64,000 bases of DNA from the NCBI GenBank assembly GCA_034336665.1, contig JAPFBE010000070.1, forward strand, positions 1 through 64,000, given 5' to 3'. This DNA is from Luscinia megarhynchos (taxonomy: Eukaryota > Chordata > Aves > Passeriformes > Turdidae). A model generated the notes under the pieces. It did not search any database and was not told where the DNA came from. It saw only the letters and a program-made list of their open reading frames with translations. Positions 37,794 through 54,556 of the stretch are shown here, piece after piece. The position numbers and the translations under genes were made by a program. Numbering within the stretch: position 1 is the stretch's first letter; the number at the start of each line of letters is the position of its first letter.

Positions 37794-40700
37794 GTGAGGG
37801 GGAGGGAATTTGGGAATTTGGGGGGATTTTGGGGGCTGGGGGTCTCTAGAGGGGATTTTGGGGAATTTGGGGGAATTTGGGGGAGGATTTTGGGGGTTTT
37901 GGGGGGTTTTTGGGGGTTTGGGGGTTCTGCTGAGACACTGCCACAGCCAGCGCAGTGAGGGGAGGGGCGGATTTGGGGAATTTGGGGGGGTCTGGGGGAT
38001 TTTTGGGGGATTTGAGGGGATTTGGGGGAAATTTGGGGGAGTTTTGGGGGTTTTGGGGGTCTCTAGAGGGGATTTGGGGGCTCTGAGGGGTCTGAGGAGG
38101 TTTGGGGGTCTCTGAGGGGATTTGGGGAATTTTTGGGGAATTTAGGGGGTCTGGGGGGATTTTGGGGGGTCGAAGGATTTTGGGGATTTTGGGGAGGGTC
38201 TGGGGGGTCTCTAGGGAGGATTTTGGGGGAATTTTGGGGATTTTGGGGGTTTGGGGGCTCTGTTGAGGCACCGCCACAGGCGCGGTGGTGAGGGGAGGGG
38301 CGGAATTTGGGATTTTGGGGGGATTTGGGGAAATTTGGGGGTCTCTAGAGGGGATTTTGGGGATTTTGGGGGAGGATTTTGGGGGGTTTTGGGGGTTTTG
38401 GGGGTTTGGGGGCTCTTGCTGAGACACCGCCACAGCGCGGGTGAGGGGGAGGGAATTTGGGATTTTGGGGGATTTTGGGGGGCTGGGGGGTCTCTAGGGG
38501 GATTTTGGGGGAATTTGGGGGAATTTGGGGGAGGATTTTGGGGGTTTTGGGGGGTTTTGGGGGTTTGGGGGCTCTGCTGAGGCACTGCCACAGCTGCATG
38601 GTGAGGGGAGGGGCGGAATTTGGGATTTTGGGGGATTTTGGGGGCTGGGGGTCTCTAGAGGATTTTGGGGAATTTGGGGGAGTTTTGGGGGTCTCTAGAG
38701 GGGATTTGGGGGGCTCTGAGGGGTCTGAGGGAGGTTTGGGGGTCTCTGAGGGGATTTGGGGAATTTTGGGGGATTTTGGGGGGTCTGGGGGGGATTTGGG
38801 GGGTCGTGAAGGATTTTTGGGGATTTTTGGGGAAGGTCTGGGGGTCTCTAGGGGATTTGGGGGGAATTTTGGGGAATTTTTGGGGATTTTGGGGGTTTGG
38901 GGGCTCTGCTGAGGCACTCGCCACAGCCGTGCATGGTGAGGGGGAGGGGCGGGATTTGGGATTTTGGGGGATTTTGGGGAGCTGGGGGTCTCTAGAGGGA
39001 TTTTGGGGGAATTTGGGGGATTTTTGGGGGGAATTTTGGGGAATTTTGGGGATTTTGGGGGTTTGGGGGCTCTGTTGAGGCACTGCCACAGCAGCGTGGG
39101 TGGAGGGGGAGGGGAATTTGGGAATTTGGGGGGTCTGGGGGGTCGTGAAGAATTTTGGGGGTCTCTAGAGGGGATTTGGGGGGGGTCTGGAGGGGCTTTT
39201 GGGAGGGGTCTGGGGGGGATTTGAGGGGATTTGGGGGATTTTAGGGGGTCTCTAGGGGTTTGGGGGGTCTCTGGAGGGGATTTGGGGATTTTGGGGGGTC
39301 TGGGGGATTTGGGGGATTTGGGGAATTTGGGGGAATTTGGGGAGGGTCTGGGGGTCTCTAGGGGGATTTTGGGGGAATTTTGGGGGATTTTTGGGGGAGT
39401 TTGGGGGATTTTGGGAAATTTTTGGGGGGTCTGGGGGGGCTGGGGGGTCTGAGGGGATTTTGGGGGGCTCTGAGGGGTCTGAGGGAGGTTTGGGGAATTT
39501 AGGGGGTCTGGGGGGATTTGGGGGGGGTCTGGGGGTCTCTAGGGGGAATTTGGGGAATTTTTGGGGATTTTGGGGGATTTGGGGGGTCGTGAAGGATTTT
39601 GGGAGGGGTCTGGGGGGATTTTGGGGAGGATTTTGGGGATTTGAGGGATTTTGGGGGATTTGGGGGATCGTGAAGGATTTTGGGGGGTCTCTAAGAGGTT
39701 TTTGGGGGCTTTGGGGAATTTAGGGGGTCTGGGGGGGGATTTGGGGGGTCTCTGAGGGGTCTGGAGGGGTTTTGGGGAGGGTTTGGGGGTCTCTTGGGGG
39801 ATTTTGGGGAATTTTGGGGGATTTTTGGGGGATTTTGGGGGATTTTTGGGAAATTTTGGGGGTCTGGGGGGCTGGGGGGTCTGAGGGGTCTCTAGAGGGG
39901 ATTTGGGGGATTTGGGGAGGGTCTGGGGGTCTCTCGAGGGGATTTTGGGGGCTCTGAGGGGTTTGAGGGAGGTTTGGGGAATTTAGGGGGTCTGGGGGGA
40001 TTTGGGGGGTCTGGGGGGTCTCTAGGGGAATTTGGGGGATTTTTGGGGATTTTGGGGGATTTGGGGGTCGTGAAGGATTTTGGGAGGGGTCTGGGGGATT
40101 TTTGGGGAGGATTTTGGGGTTTTGGGGGGTTTTTGGGGTTAGGGGGCTCTGCTGAGGCACTGCCACAGCGCAAGTGGTGAGGGGGGAGGGGCGGATTTGG
40201 GATTTTGGGGGATTTTGGGGGCTGGGGATTTGGGGAAATTTGGGGGTCTCTAGAGGGGATTTTTGGGGATTTTGGGGAATTTTGGGGGAATTTTGGGGAA
40301 TTTTTGGGGATTTTTGGGGGTTTGGGGGGCTCTGCTGAGGCACTGCCACAGCCGCATGGTGAGGGGGAGGGGCGGAATTTGGGGAATTTGGGGGACTTTT
40401 GGGGGGTCTGGGGGGTCTCTAGAGGGGATTTTGGGGGATTTGGGGAATATTAGGGGGTCTGGGGGATTTGGGGGTCTCTGAGGGGTCTGGAGGGGTTTTA
40501 GGGGGTCTGGGGCGGTCTGGAGGGATTTTTGGGAGGATTTGGGGATTTTGGGGAATTTGGGGGATTGGGGGGTCTGAGGGTCTCTAGGGGATTTTGGGGG
40601 AATTTGGGGGAATTTGGGGAGGATTTTGGGGGCTTTGGGGGGTTTTTGGGGGTTTGGGGGGCTCTTGCTGAGACACTGCCACAGCTGCATGGTGAGGGGA

Positions 40701-41903
40701 GAGGAATTTGGGATTTTGGGGGATTTTGGGGGCTGGGGGTCTCTAGGGGGATTTTGGGGAATTTGGGGAGTTTTGGGGAGGATTTTGGGGGTTTTGGGGG
40801 TTTTGGGGGTTTGGGGGCTCTGCTGAGGCACTGCCACAGCAGCGTGGTGAGGGGGGGAGGGGAATTTGGGAATTTGGGGGTCTGGGGGGTCGTGAAGAAT
40901 TTTGGGGGTCTCTAGAGGGATTTGGGGGGTCTGGAGGGGTTTTGGGAGGGGTCTGGGGGGATTTGGGGGATTTGGGGATTTTAGGGGGTCTCTAGGGGGT
41001 TTGGGGGTCTCTGGAGGGGATTTGGGGGGATTTTGGGGGTCTGGGGGATTTGGGGGATTTGGGGGAATTTGGGGAATTTGGGGAGGGTCTGGGGGGTCTC
41101 TAGGGGGATTTTGGGGAATTTTGGGGGATTTTTGGGGGAGCTTGGGGGATTTGGGAAATTTTGGGGGTCTGGGGGGGCTGGGGGGTCTGAGGGGATTTTG
41201 GGGGGCTCTGAGGGGTTTGAGGGAGGTTTGGGGGAATTTAGGGGGTCTGGGGGATTTGGGGGGTCTGGGGGTCTCTAGGGGGAATTTGGGGAATTTTTTG
41301 GGGATTTTGGGGGATTTGGGGGGTCGTGAAGGATTTGGGAGGGGTCTGGGGGGATTTTGGGGAGGATTTTGGGGTTTTGTGGGATTTTGGGGAGTCTGGG
41401 GGATCGTGAAGGATTTGGGGGTCTCTAAGAGGTTTTGGGGGCTTTGGGGAATTTAGGGGGTCTGGGGGGATTTGGGGGTCTCTGAGGGTCTGAGGGGTTT
41501 TGGGGAGGGTTTGGGGGTCTCTTGGGGATTTTTGGGGGAATTTTGGGGAATTTTGGGGAATTTTTGGGGATTTGGGGATTTTGGGGATTTTGAGAATTTG
41601 GGAATTTTGGGGATTTTTGGGAATTTAGAATTTGGGATTTTTTGGGGATTTTTGGGGGGATTTGGGGCTTTGGTGCTCATGAAGAATTTTGGGGACCCCC
41701 AAAAATTTTGGCTGACCCCCACCGGCATCTCTTTTTCCCTCCCCCCTGAGCTGCCTGGACTCAGGGGTTTTTTTGGGGGTCGTGAAAATTTTGGGGGTCA
41801 TGAAGAGCTCGGAGGGAATTTTAGGGACTCTAAAAAAAATTTGGGACCCCCAAAAATTTTGGGGACTCCCCAAATATTTTTTTGCCCCTCCCCCTCAAGA
41901 AAG
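37794..41903 (+). repeat. RYR1: Intron 4: GGGGATTTTGGGGG array with 10 exon 4 end copies
   Basis: The background is GGGGGATTTTGGGGGATTT and GGGGGTCTCTAGAGGGGATT. Ten inserts repeat the 3' end of exon 4 with its donor, of the form CTGCTGAGGCACTGCCACAG, CCGCATG, GTGAGGGG. They lie near 37927, 38259, 38411, 38571, 38903, 39070, 40147, 40330, 40661 and 40817. Several keep LLRHCHS-type coding, and the ATG/GTGAG junction is intact at 38600, 38937, 40359 and 40690. At the far end, 41747-41760 repeats TGAGCTGCCTGGAC from exon 5 behind a pyrimidine tract, 161 bases before the real exon. The motif GTCGTGAAGGATTTTGG recurs here and in intron 8. Confidence 0.93.
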
Positions 41904-41982
41904 TACCTGAGCTGCCTGGACCACGTCCCCGGCCGGCCACCGACAAACTCGCTTCGACGTGGGGGCTGCAGAGACTCCACAG
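41904..41982 (+). CDS. RYR1: RYR1 coding exon 5, internally scrambled frame
   Basis: Seventy-nine bases, the human length, enter in phase 0 and leave in phase 1. The start YLSCL matches human [20 protein letters not shown]. Read straight through, the rest is DHVPGRPPTNSLRRGGCRDS, which is not the family sequence. With small shifts the bases give [11 protein letters not shown] and DSTG, so three compensating indels (a C missing near 41951, an extra G near 41965, GA missing near 41973) explain it. Seven partial copies downstream keep [14 protein letters not shown]-like coding intact. The acceptor CTCAAGAAAG is unusual and may itself be corrupted. The donor is GTGCCC. Confidence 0.8.
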
Positions 41983-44660
41983 GTGCCCAAAAATCCCAAA
42001 AATCCCAAAATTCTACCCAAAAAATTCCAAAGTTTTATGTCCCCCACCAAAAACCGAAAACCCGAAAAATCCCTAAAAACCCCGAAAATTCCAGCAAAAA
42101 AAACACCTAAAAAAATCCGTTAAAAATTCCCCAAAAAATCCCTCCAAAAAATCCCCAAAATCACCCAAATATCCCCAAAAAAAATCCGGCCCCCAAAAAT
42201 TACCCAAAAACTCCCCTGAAAAAATCCCCAAAAAAATCCCAAAAAAATCCCCCAAAAAATTCCAAAAAAATCCCCCTAAAACCCCCAAACTCGCCTTCGA
42301 CGTGGGGCTGCAGAGAGACTCCACAGGTGCCCAAAAAATCCCAAAAAATCCCAAAATTTACCCAAAAAATTCCAAAGTTTAAAAAAAAAAAAATCCCCAC
42401 CAAAAAAACCGAAAAAACCCGAAAAAAATCCCTAAAAACCCGAAAATTCCAGCAAAAAACACGAAAAAATCCGTTAAAAATTCCCCAAAAATCCCCCCAA
42501 AAAACCCCCAAAATCACCCAAATATCCCCAAAAAATCCGCCCAAAAATTACCCAAAAAACTCCCCAAAAAAATCCCCAAAAAATCCCCAAAAAATCCCCC
42601 AAAAAATTCCAAAAATCCCCCTAAAACCCCTAAACTCTCAGCTTTCTGACGTGGGGCTGCAGAGAGACTCCACAGGTGCCCAAAAATCCCAAAAAATCCC
42701 AAAATTTACCCAAAAATCTCGGGTTAAAAAAAAAAAATCCCCACCAAAAAACCGAAAACCCTAAAAAATCCCTAAAAACCCCCCCGAAATTCCAGGAAAA
42801 AACACCAAAAAATCCATTAAAATTCCCCAAAAATCCCCCCAAAAAATCCCCAAAATTCCCCAAATATCCCCAAAAAATCCACCCAAAATTACCCAAAAAC
42901 TCCCCAAAAAAATCCCCAAAAAATCCACAAAAATCCCCAAAAATCCCCCTAAAACCCCCCAAACTCGGGCTTTCTCGACGTGGGGCTGCAGAGAGACTCC
43001 ACAGGTGCCCAAAATCCCAAAAATCCCAAAATTCTACCCCCAAAAATTTCAAAGTTTAAAAAAAAAAAAATCCCCACCAAAAAAAACCCCCAAAAATCCC
43101 CCAAAAACCCGGAATAAATCCCTAAATCTCCCCCAAAAAACCCGGAAAAGCATTAAAAATTCCCCAAAAAATCCCTCCAAAAATCCCCAAAATTCCCCAA
43201 ATATCCCCAAAAAATCCACCCAAAATTACCCAAAAACTCCCCAAAAAAATCCCCAAAAAATCCACAAAAAATCCCCAAAAAAATCCCCCTAAAAACCCCA
43301 AACTCGCCTTCGACGTGGGGCTGCAGAGAGACTCCACAGGTGCCCAAAAAATCCCAAAAAATCCCAAAATTTACCCAAAAAATTCCAAAGTTAATGAAAA
43401 AAAAAATCCCCCCAAAACCCCCAAAATTAAAAAACCAAAAACCCTGAAAATTCCAGCAAAAACACCAAAAAATTCCATTAAAAATTCGACAAAAATCCCC
43501 CAAAAATCCCCCTAAAATCACCCTAAATATCCCTAAAAAATCCGCCTCTAAAATTACTCCAAAAATCCCAAAAAATCAAAAAATCCACCCAAAAAAATCC
43601 CCAAAAATTCCCAAAAAAATCCCCCAAAAATCCCAAAAATTCCCCCAAAACCCCAAACTCGCCTTCGACGTGGGGCTGCAGAGAGACTCCACAGGTGCCC
43701 AAAAAATCCCAAAAAATCCCAAAATTTACCCAAAAAATTCCAAAGTTAATGGCATCCCCACCAAAAACCCAAAACCCAAAAAAATCCCTAAAACCCCTAA
43801 AAATTCCAGCAAAAACACTTAAAAAATCCAAGGTTAAAAATTCTCCCAAAATCCCCCAAAAAATCCCCTAAAAATCACCCAAATATCCCCTAAAAAATCC
43901 ACCCAAAATTACTCCTAAAAAATCCCCAAAAATCCCAAAAATCCCCAAAAAATCCACAAAAATCCCCCAAAAAAATCCCCCTAAAAACCCCAAACTCAAG
44001 CTCTCGACGTGGTACTGCAGGAGAGACTCCACAGGTGCCCAAAAATCCCAAAAAATCCCAAAATTTACCCAAAAATTCCCAAAGTTTTATCCCCACCAAA
44101 ACCCTAAAAACCCTAAAAACTCCCTAAAACCCGAAAAATTCCAGCAAAAAAACACCTAAAAAATCCGTTAAAAATTCCCCCAAAAATCCCCCCAAAACCC
44201 CCAAAATCACCCAAATATCCCCAAAAAATCAGCCCAAAAACCTAAAACCCAAAAAATCCCCCTAAAAAATCCACAAAAATCCCCCAAAAAATCCCCCAAA
44301 AAATCCCCCTAAAAACCCAAACTCTCTCGGACGTGGGGCTGCAGAGAGACTCCACAGGTGCCCAAAAAATCCCAAAAATCCCAAAATTTACCCCAAAAAA
44401 TTCCAAAGTTTAAAAAAAAATCCGCACCAAAAACCTGAAAAATCCCGAAAAACTCCCAAAATAAAACCCCGAAAATTCCAGCAAAAACACGAAAAAATGC
44501 GTTAAAAAATCCCTCAAAATCCCCCAATCCAAAAATTCCCCCAAAAATCCCCCCAAAAACCTAAAACCCCCAAAAATCCCCCAAAAAATCCACCCAAAAA
44601 ATTACCCCAAAAAATCCCCCAAATATCCAAAATTCCAAGATAAACTCTCGAGTCCCAAAA
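41983..44660 (+). repeat. RYR1: Intron 5, part a: seven exon 5 end copies in a 340-bp unit
   Basis: A higher-order unit of about 323-355 bp consists of CCCAAAAAATCCCC-type filler and one copy of the exon 5 3' end plus donor: AACTCGCCTTCGACGTGGGG, CTGCAGAGAGACTCCACAG, GTGCCCAAAA. Copies end at 42326, 42675, 43004, 43339, 43694, 44034 and 44357. A fragment, AAACTCTCGAG, at 44643 may be an eighth. Differences between copies cluster at CG positions (TCGCC, TCAAGC, TCTCAGC). Confidence 0.95.
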
Positions 44661-45080
44661 TCCAAAAATATCCCAAAAATCCCAAAAATCACCCCCAAAA
44701 ATTCCAAAGTTTAAAAAAATCCCCACCAAAAAATCCCCCAAAAAATCCCCCAAAAAATCCCCTAAAAAACCCCGAAAATCTCCAGCAAAAATCACGAAAA
44801 AATCCTCCCTAAAAATCCCCCACTGCCCTAAAATTACCCCAAAAATTCCCAAAAATTCCCCTAATTTTGGTTTTTGGGGATCCTCAAAAATTCTTAAAAG
44901 ATCCTCCCAAAAACTCCCCCAGAAATTCCCCAAAAATCCCCAAAAAATCCCTCAAAAAAATCCCCCAAAAATCCCCTAAAACTAAAAATCCCTCAAAAAT
45001 CCCCCCAAAAATCCCCCAAAAAATCCCCCAAAAATCCCAAAAAAATCCCAAAAAGTCCCAAAAAAACCCCAAAAAATTCC
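44661..45080 (+). repeat. Intron 5, middle: AAAAATCCCC filler
   Basis: CCCAAAAAATCCCCCAAAAA and close variants continue without exon copies until the next array. No gene is visible. Confidence 0.85.
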
Positions 45081-50760
<5,680 letters not shown>

Positions 50761-52576
50761 GACATCCCAGAATAGTCCATATTAAATATTCATTTATCTA
50801 TTTTTAAATTTATATTTTTATTTTTATTTTTATTTTTATTTTTATTTTTATTTTTATTTTTATTTTTATTTTTATTTTTATTTTTATTTTTATTTATTAT
50901 TTTATTTTTATTTTAATTTTAATTTTTATTCCCAGGGTTCGTGGCCGGGGGCCACGTGCTGCGGCTGTTTTAATCTTAATTTTTATTTTAATTTCAATTT
51001 CAATTTCAATTTTAATTTTAATTTCAATTTTAATTTTAATTTTTTATTTTTATTTTAATTTTAATTTTAATTTTTATTTGTTTCAGGGTTCGTGGCCGGG
51101 GGCCACGTGCTGCGGCTGTTGTTATTTTTATTTCAATTTTAATTTCAATTTTAATTTTACTTTTAATTTTAATTTTAGTTTTAATTTTAATTTTAATTTT
51201 AATTTTAATTTTAATTTTAATTTTAATTTTTTATTTTATATTTATTTTTATTTTAATTTCTGTTTCCAGGGTTCGTGGCCGGGGGCCACGTGCTGCGGCT
51301 GTTGTTATTTTTGTTTATTTTCATTTTAATTTCAATTTTTGATTTTATTTTTGTTTTTATTTATTATTTCATTTTAATTTTTATTTTTATTTTTTAATTT
51401 TAATTTTTATTTGTTTCCGGGTTCGTGGCCGGGGGCCACGTGCTGCGGCTGTTGTTATTTTTATTTCAATTTTAATTTCAATTTTAATTTTACTTTTAAT
51501 ATTAATTTTAATTTTAATTGTAATTGTAATTTTAATTAAAATTTTAATTTTAATTTTAATTTTAATTTTTATTTTATTTGTTTCAGGGTTCGTGGCCGGG
51601 GGCCACGTGCTGCGGCTGTTGTTATTTTTATTTCAATTTTAATTTCAATTTTAATTTTACTTTTAATTTTAATTTTAATTTTAATTTTAATTTTAATTTT
51701 TTATTTTATATTTATTTTTATTTTAATTTCTGTTTCCAGGGTTCGTGGCCGGGGGCCACGTGCTGCGGCTGTTTTAATTTTTGTTTATTTTCATTTTAAT
51801 TTCAATTTTTGATTTTATTTTTGTTTTTATTTATTATTTCATTTTAATTTTAATTTTAATTTTAATTTTTATTTTAATTTTTATTTTAATTTTAATTTTG
51901 ATTTTTATTTTTATTTGTTGTCAGGGTTCGTGGCCGGGGGCCACGTGCTGCGGCTGTTTTAATTTTTATTTTATTTTATTTTATTTTCATTTTTATTCTT
52001 ATTTTTTTTATTTTTATTTTTATTTTTATTTTAATTTTTATTTTTATTTTTTAATTTTAATTTTTATTTGTTTCCGGGTTCGTGGCCGGGGGCCACGTGC
52101 TGCTGCTGTTGTTATTTTTATTTCAATTTTAATTTCAATTTTAATTTTACTTTTAAAATTAATTTTAATTTTAATTTTAATTTTAATTTTAATTTTAATT
52201 TCAATTTTAATTTTAATTTTAATTTTTTATTTTAATTTTAATTTTAATTTTTATTTGTTCCAGGGTTCGTGGCCGGGGGCCACGTGCTGCGGCTGTCGTT
52301 CTTTTTATTTCAATTTTAATTTCAATTTTAATTTTACTTTTAATATTAATTTTTATTTTTATTTTTATTTTTATTTTTATTTTTATTTTTTATTTTATAT
52401 TTATTTTTATTTTTAATTCTTTCCAGGGTTCGTGGCCGGGGGCCACGTGCTGCGGCCGTTTTAATTTTTGTTTATTATCATTTTAATTTCAATTTTTGAT
52501 TTTATTTTTGTTTTTATTTATTATTTCATTTTAATTTTTATTTTTATTTTTTAATTTTAATTTTTATTTGTTTCAG
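50761..52576 (+). repeat. RYR1: Intron 7, part b: (TTTTAA)n array with 10 exon 8 start copies
   Basis: ATTTTTATTTTAATTTTAAT filler separates ten copies of the acceptor plus the first 34 bases of exon 8 (GGTTCGTGGCCGGGGGCCAC, GTGCTGCGGCTGTT). They start at 50936, 51087, 51270, 51420, 51587, 51740, 51925, 52077, 52264 and 52427. Eight have an intact AG. Those at 51420 and 52077 read TTTCCGGG, with the A of the acceptor lost. The full exon begins at 52577. Confidence 0.97.
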
Positions 52577-52661
52577 GGTTCGTGGCCGGGGGCCACGTGC
52601 CTGCTCTGTTCCACGGGCACATGGACGAGTGTCTGACCCCCAGAGCAGGAGGAGCGGGCAG
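52577..52661 (+). CDS. RYR1: RYR1 coding exon 8, donor not recognisable
   Basis: The acceptor is ATTTGTTTCAG. The product [20 protein letters not shown] matches human [20 protein letters not shown] except at PA for LR. The ten upstream copies spell CTGCGGCTG (LRL) there, so the full exon differs from its own copies. After LT the sequence reads PRAGGAGRG and the expected donor is missing: GGGCAG is followed by GGGCATG, not GT. I end the exon at 52661 because the phase then suits exon 9. Intron 8 holds three copies of what looks like the proper 3' end, the first being GGGTCGGAGCGACAG/GTGGGG at 52948. The exon belongs to beta-trefoil domain B (MIR-type). Confidence 0.8.
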
Positions 52662-53990
52662 GGGCATGAATTTGGGGGGATTTTGGGGGGAGTTTGGGGG
52701 GTCCTGAAGGATTTTGGGAGGAATTCTGGGGGGATTTTGGGGGATTTTTGGGGGGATTTTGGGGGATTTTGGGAGTGATTTTTGGGGGATTTTGGGGGAA
52801 TTTTGGGGTGATTTTGGGGGGTTTTGGGGGAATTTGGGGGGTCCTGAAGGATTTTGGGGGAGTTTGGGGGGTCGTGAAGGATTTTTGGGGGAGTTTGGGG
52901 ATTTTGGGGGATTTGGGGGAATTTTGGGGGGTTTTGGGGGGTTTTGTTGAGGGTCGGAGCGACAGGTGGGGAAGGGGCGTGAATTAGGGGAGATTTTTGG
53001 GGGAGTTTCTCCTGAAGGATTTTGGGAGGAATTTTGGGGGGATTTTGGGGGGTTTTGGGGGACTTTTGGGGGATTTTGGGGGATTTTTGGGGGATTTTGG
53101 GGGGATTTTTGGGGGATTTTGGGGGGAGCTTTGGGGGATTTTGGGGGGTTTTTGGGGGATTTTGGGGGGTTTTGGGGGGATTTTGGGAGGAATTTTGGGG
53201 GGATTTTAGGTTTTGGGGGATTTTGGGGGGATTTTGGGGGGATTTTGGGGGTTTTTGGGGGATTTTTGGGGGGTTTTGGGGGGATTTTGGGGGGATTTTG
53301 GGAGGTTTTTGGGGGGGTTTTTGGGGGGATTTTGGGGGGATTTTGGGGGATTTTGGGGGTTTTGGGGGGATTTTGGGGGTTTTTGGGGGGATTTTAGGGG
53401 TTTTAGGGCATTTTGTAGGGGATTTTGGGGGATTTTGGGGGGATTTTGGGGGGGATTTTGGGGGGATTTTGGGGGATTTTTGGGGGAGGGTCGGAGCAGG
53501 GGGCGGGGCCCGATTTTGGGGGGGTTAACCGGGGGGATTTTGGGGGAGTGTGGGGGAGTCGTGAGGATTTTGGGAGGAATTTTGGGGGATTTTGGGCGGA
53601 ATTTTGGGGGTCGTGAAGGATTTTGGGGGGATTTTGGGGGATTTTGGGAGGAGTTTAGAAATTTTGGGGGTGATTTTTAGGGGGTTTTGGGGAATTTGGG
53701 GGTCCCTGAAGGATTTTTGGGGGATTTTTGGGGGAGTTTGGGGGTCGTGAAGGATTTTTGGGGGAATTTTGGGGGGATTTTTGGGGGGTTTTGTTGAGGG
53801 TCGGAGGCATAGGTGGGGGGCAGGGCCCGAATTGGGGCAGGGCCCGAATTTGGGGGGCGATTTTGGGGGGAGTTTGGGGGGGTCCTGAAAAATTTTGGGG
53901 ATTTTTTGGGGGTGGGGGGGGCATGAAAAATTTTGGGGACTCCACCAACAATTTTGGGGGGTGACGCCAAATTTGGGGAATTGAGGGGGG
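52662..53990 (+). repeat. RYR1: Intron 8, part a: GGGGGATTTTGGGG array with three exon 8 end copies
   Basis: GGGGGGATTTTGGGGGATTT units and GGTCGTGAAGGATTTTTGG motifs resemble intron 4. Three inserts near 52946, 53487 and 53796 read GAGGGTCGGAG with the following bases GCGACAGGTGGGG, CAGGGGGCGGGGCC and GCATAGGTGGGGGG. They resemble the 3' end of exon 8 with the donor region. The sense strand has very many runs of four or more G. Confidence 0.85.
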
Positions 53991-54481
53991 ACGGATCCCC
54001 CTCCCAAAATTTCCCAAAATTTCTGACTCTCCCCAAATTTCTGACCCCCCAAATTCCTGACCCACCCCAAGTTTTCTGACCCCTCCCAAATTTCCCGTCC
54101 CCTCCCAAAATTTCTGACCCCCTCCCCAAATTTCCGACCCCTCCCCAAATTTCTGACCCTCCCCAAATTCCTGACCCCTCCCCCAAAATTTCTGACTCTC
54201 CCCAAATTTCTGACCCCTCCCCAAAATTCCTGATCCCTCCCCAAATTTCCGACCCCTCCCCAAATTTCTGACCCCTCCCCAAATTTTCCGACCCCTCCCC
54301 AAATTTCTGACCCCCTCCCAAAAATTTCGACCCTTCCCCAAATTCCTGACATCTCCCAAATTCCCCCCTCCCCCAAATTCCTGCCCCGCCCAAATTTTCC
54401 GACCCCCCAAAATTTCTCGGCCCCTCCCCAAAATTTCTGACCCTCCCCAAATTTCTGACCCCTCCCCAAATTTTCTCACAG
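53991..54481 (+). repeat. Intron 8, part b: CCCCTCCCCAAATTTCTGAC array
   Basis: About 25 units of 18-20 bases form a long pyrimidine-rich run ending in the exon 9 acceptor (AAATTTTCTCACAG). No exon 9 sequence is captured. Minus-strand frames of 257-510 residues across it are artefacts. Confidence 0.95.
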
Positions 54482-54556
54482 CGTCGTCAACTACGAGGGC
54501 GGGGCCGTGTGTGGCCACGCCCGCTCCCTGTGGCGCCTGGAGCCGCTGCGGATCAG
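54482..54556 (+). CDS. RYR1: RYR1 coding exon 9
   Basis: Seventy-five bases (human length), entering in phase 2 and leaving in phase 2, encode [20 protein letters not shown] then PLRIS with the next exon. Human RYR1 has [25 protein letters not shown]. The first glycine of YEGGAV corresponds to human G248, a malignant-hyperthermia site, and is retained. It is part of beta-trefoil domain B. The acceptor is TTTTCTCACAG and the donor GTGACC. Neither flanking array contains copies of this exon. Confidence 0.96.
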
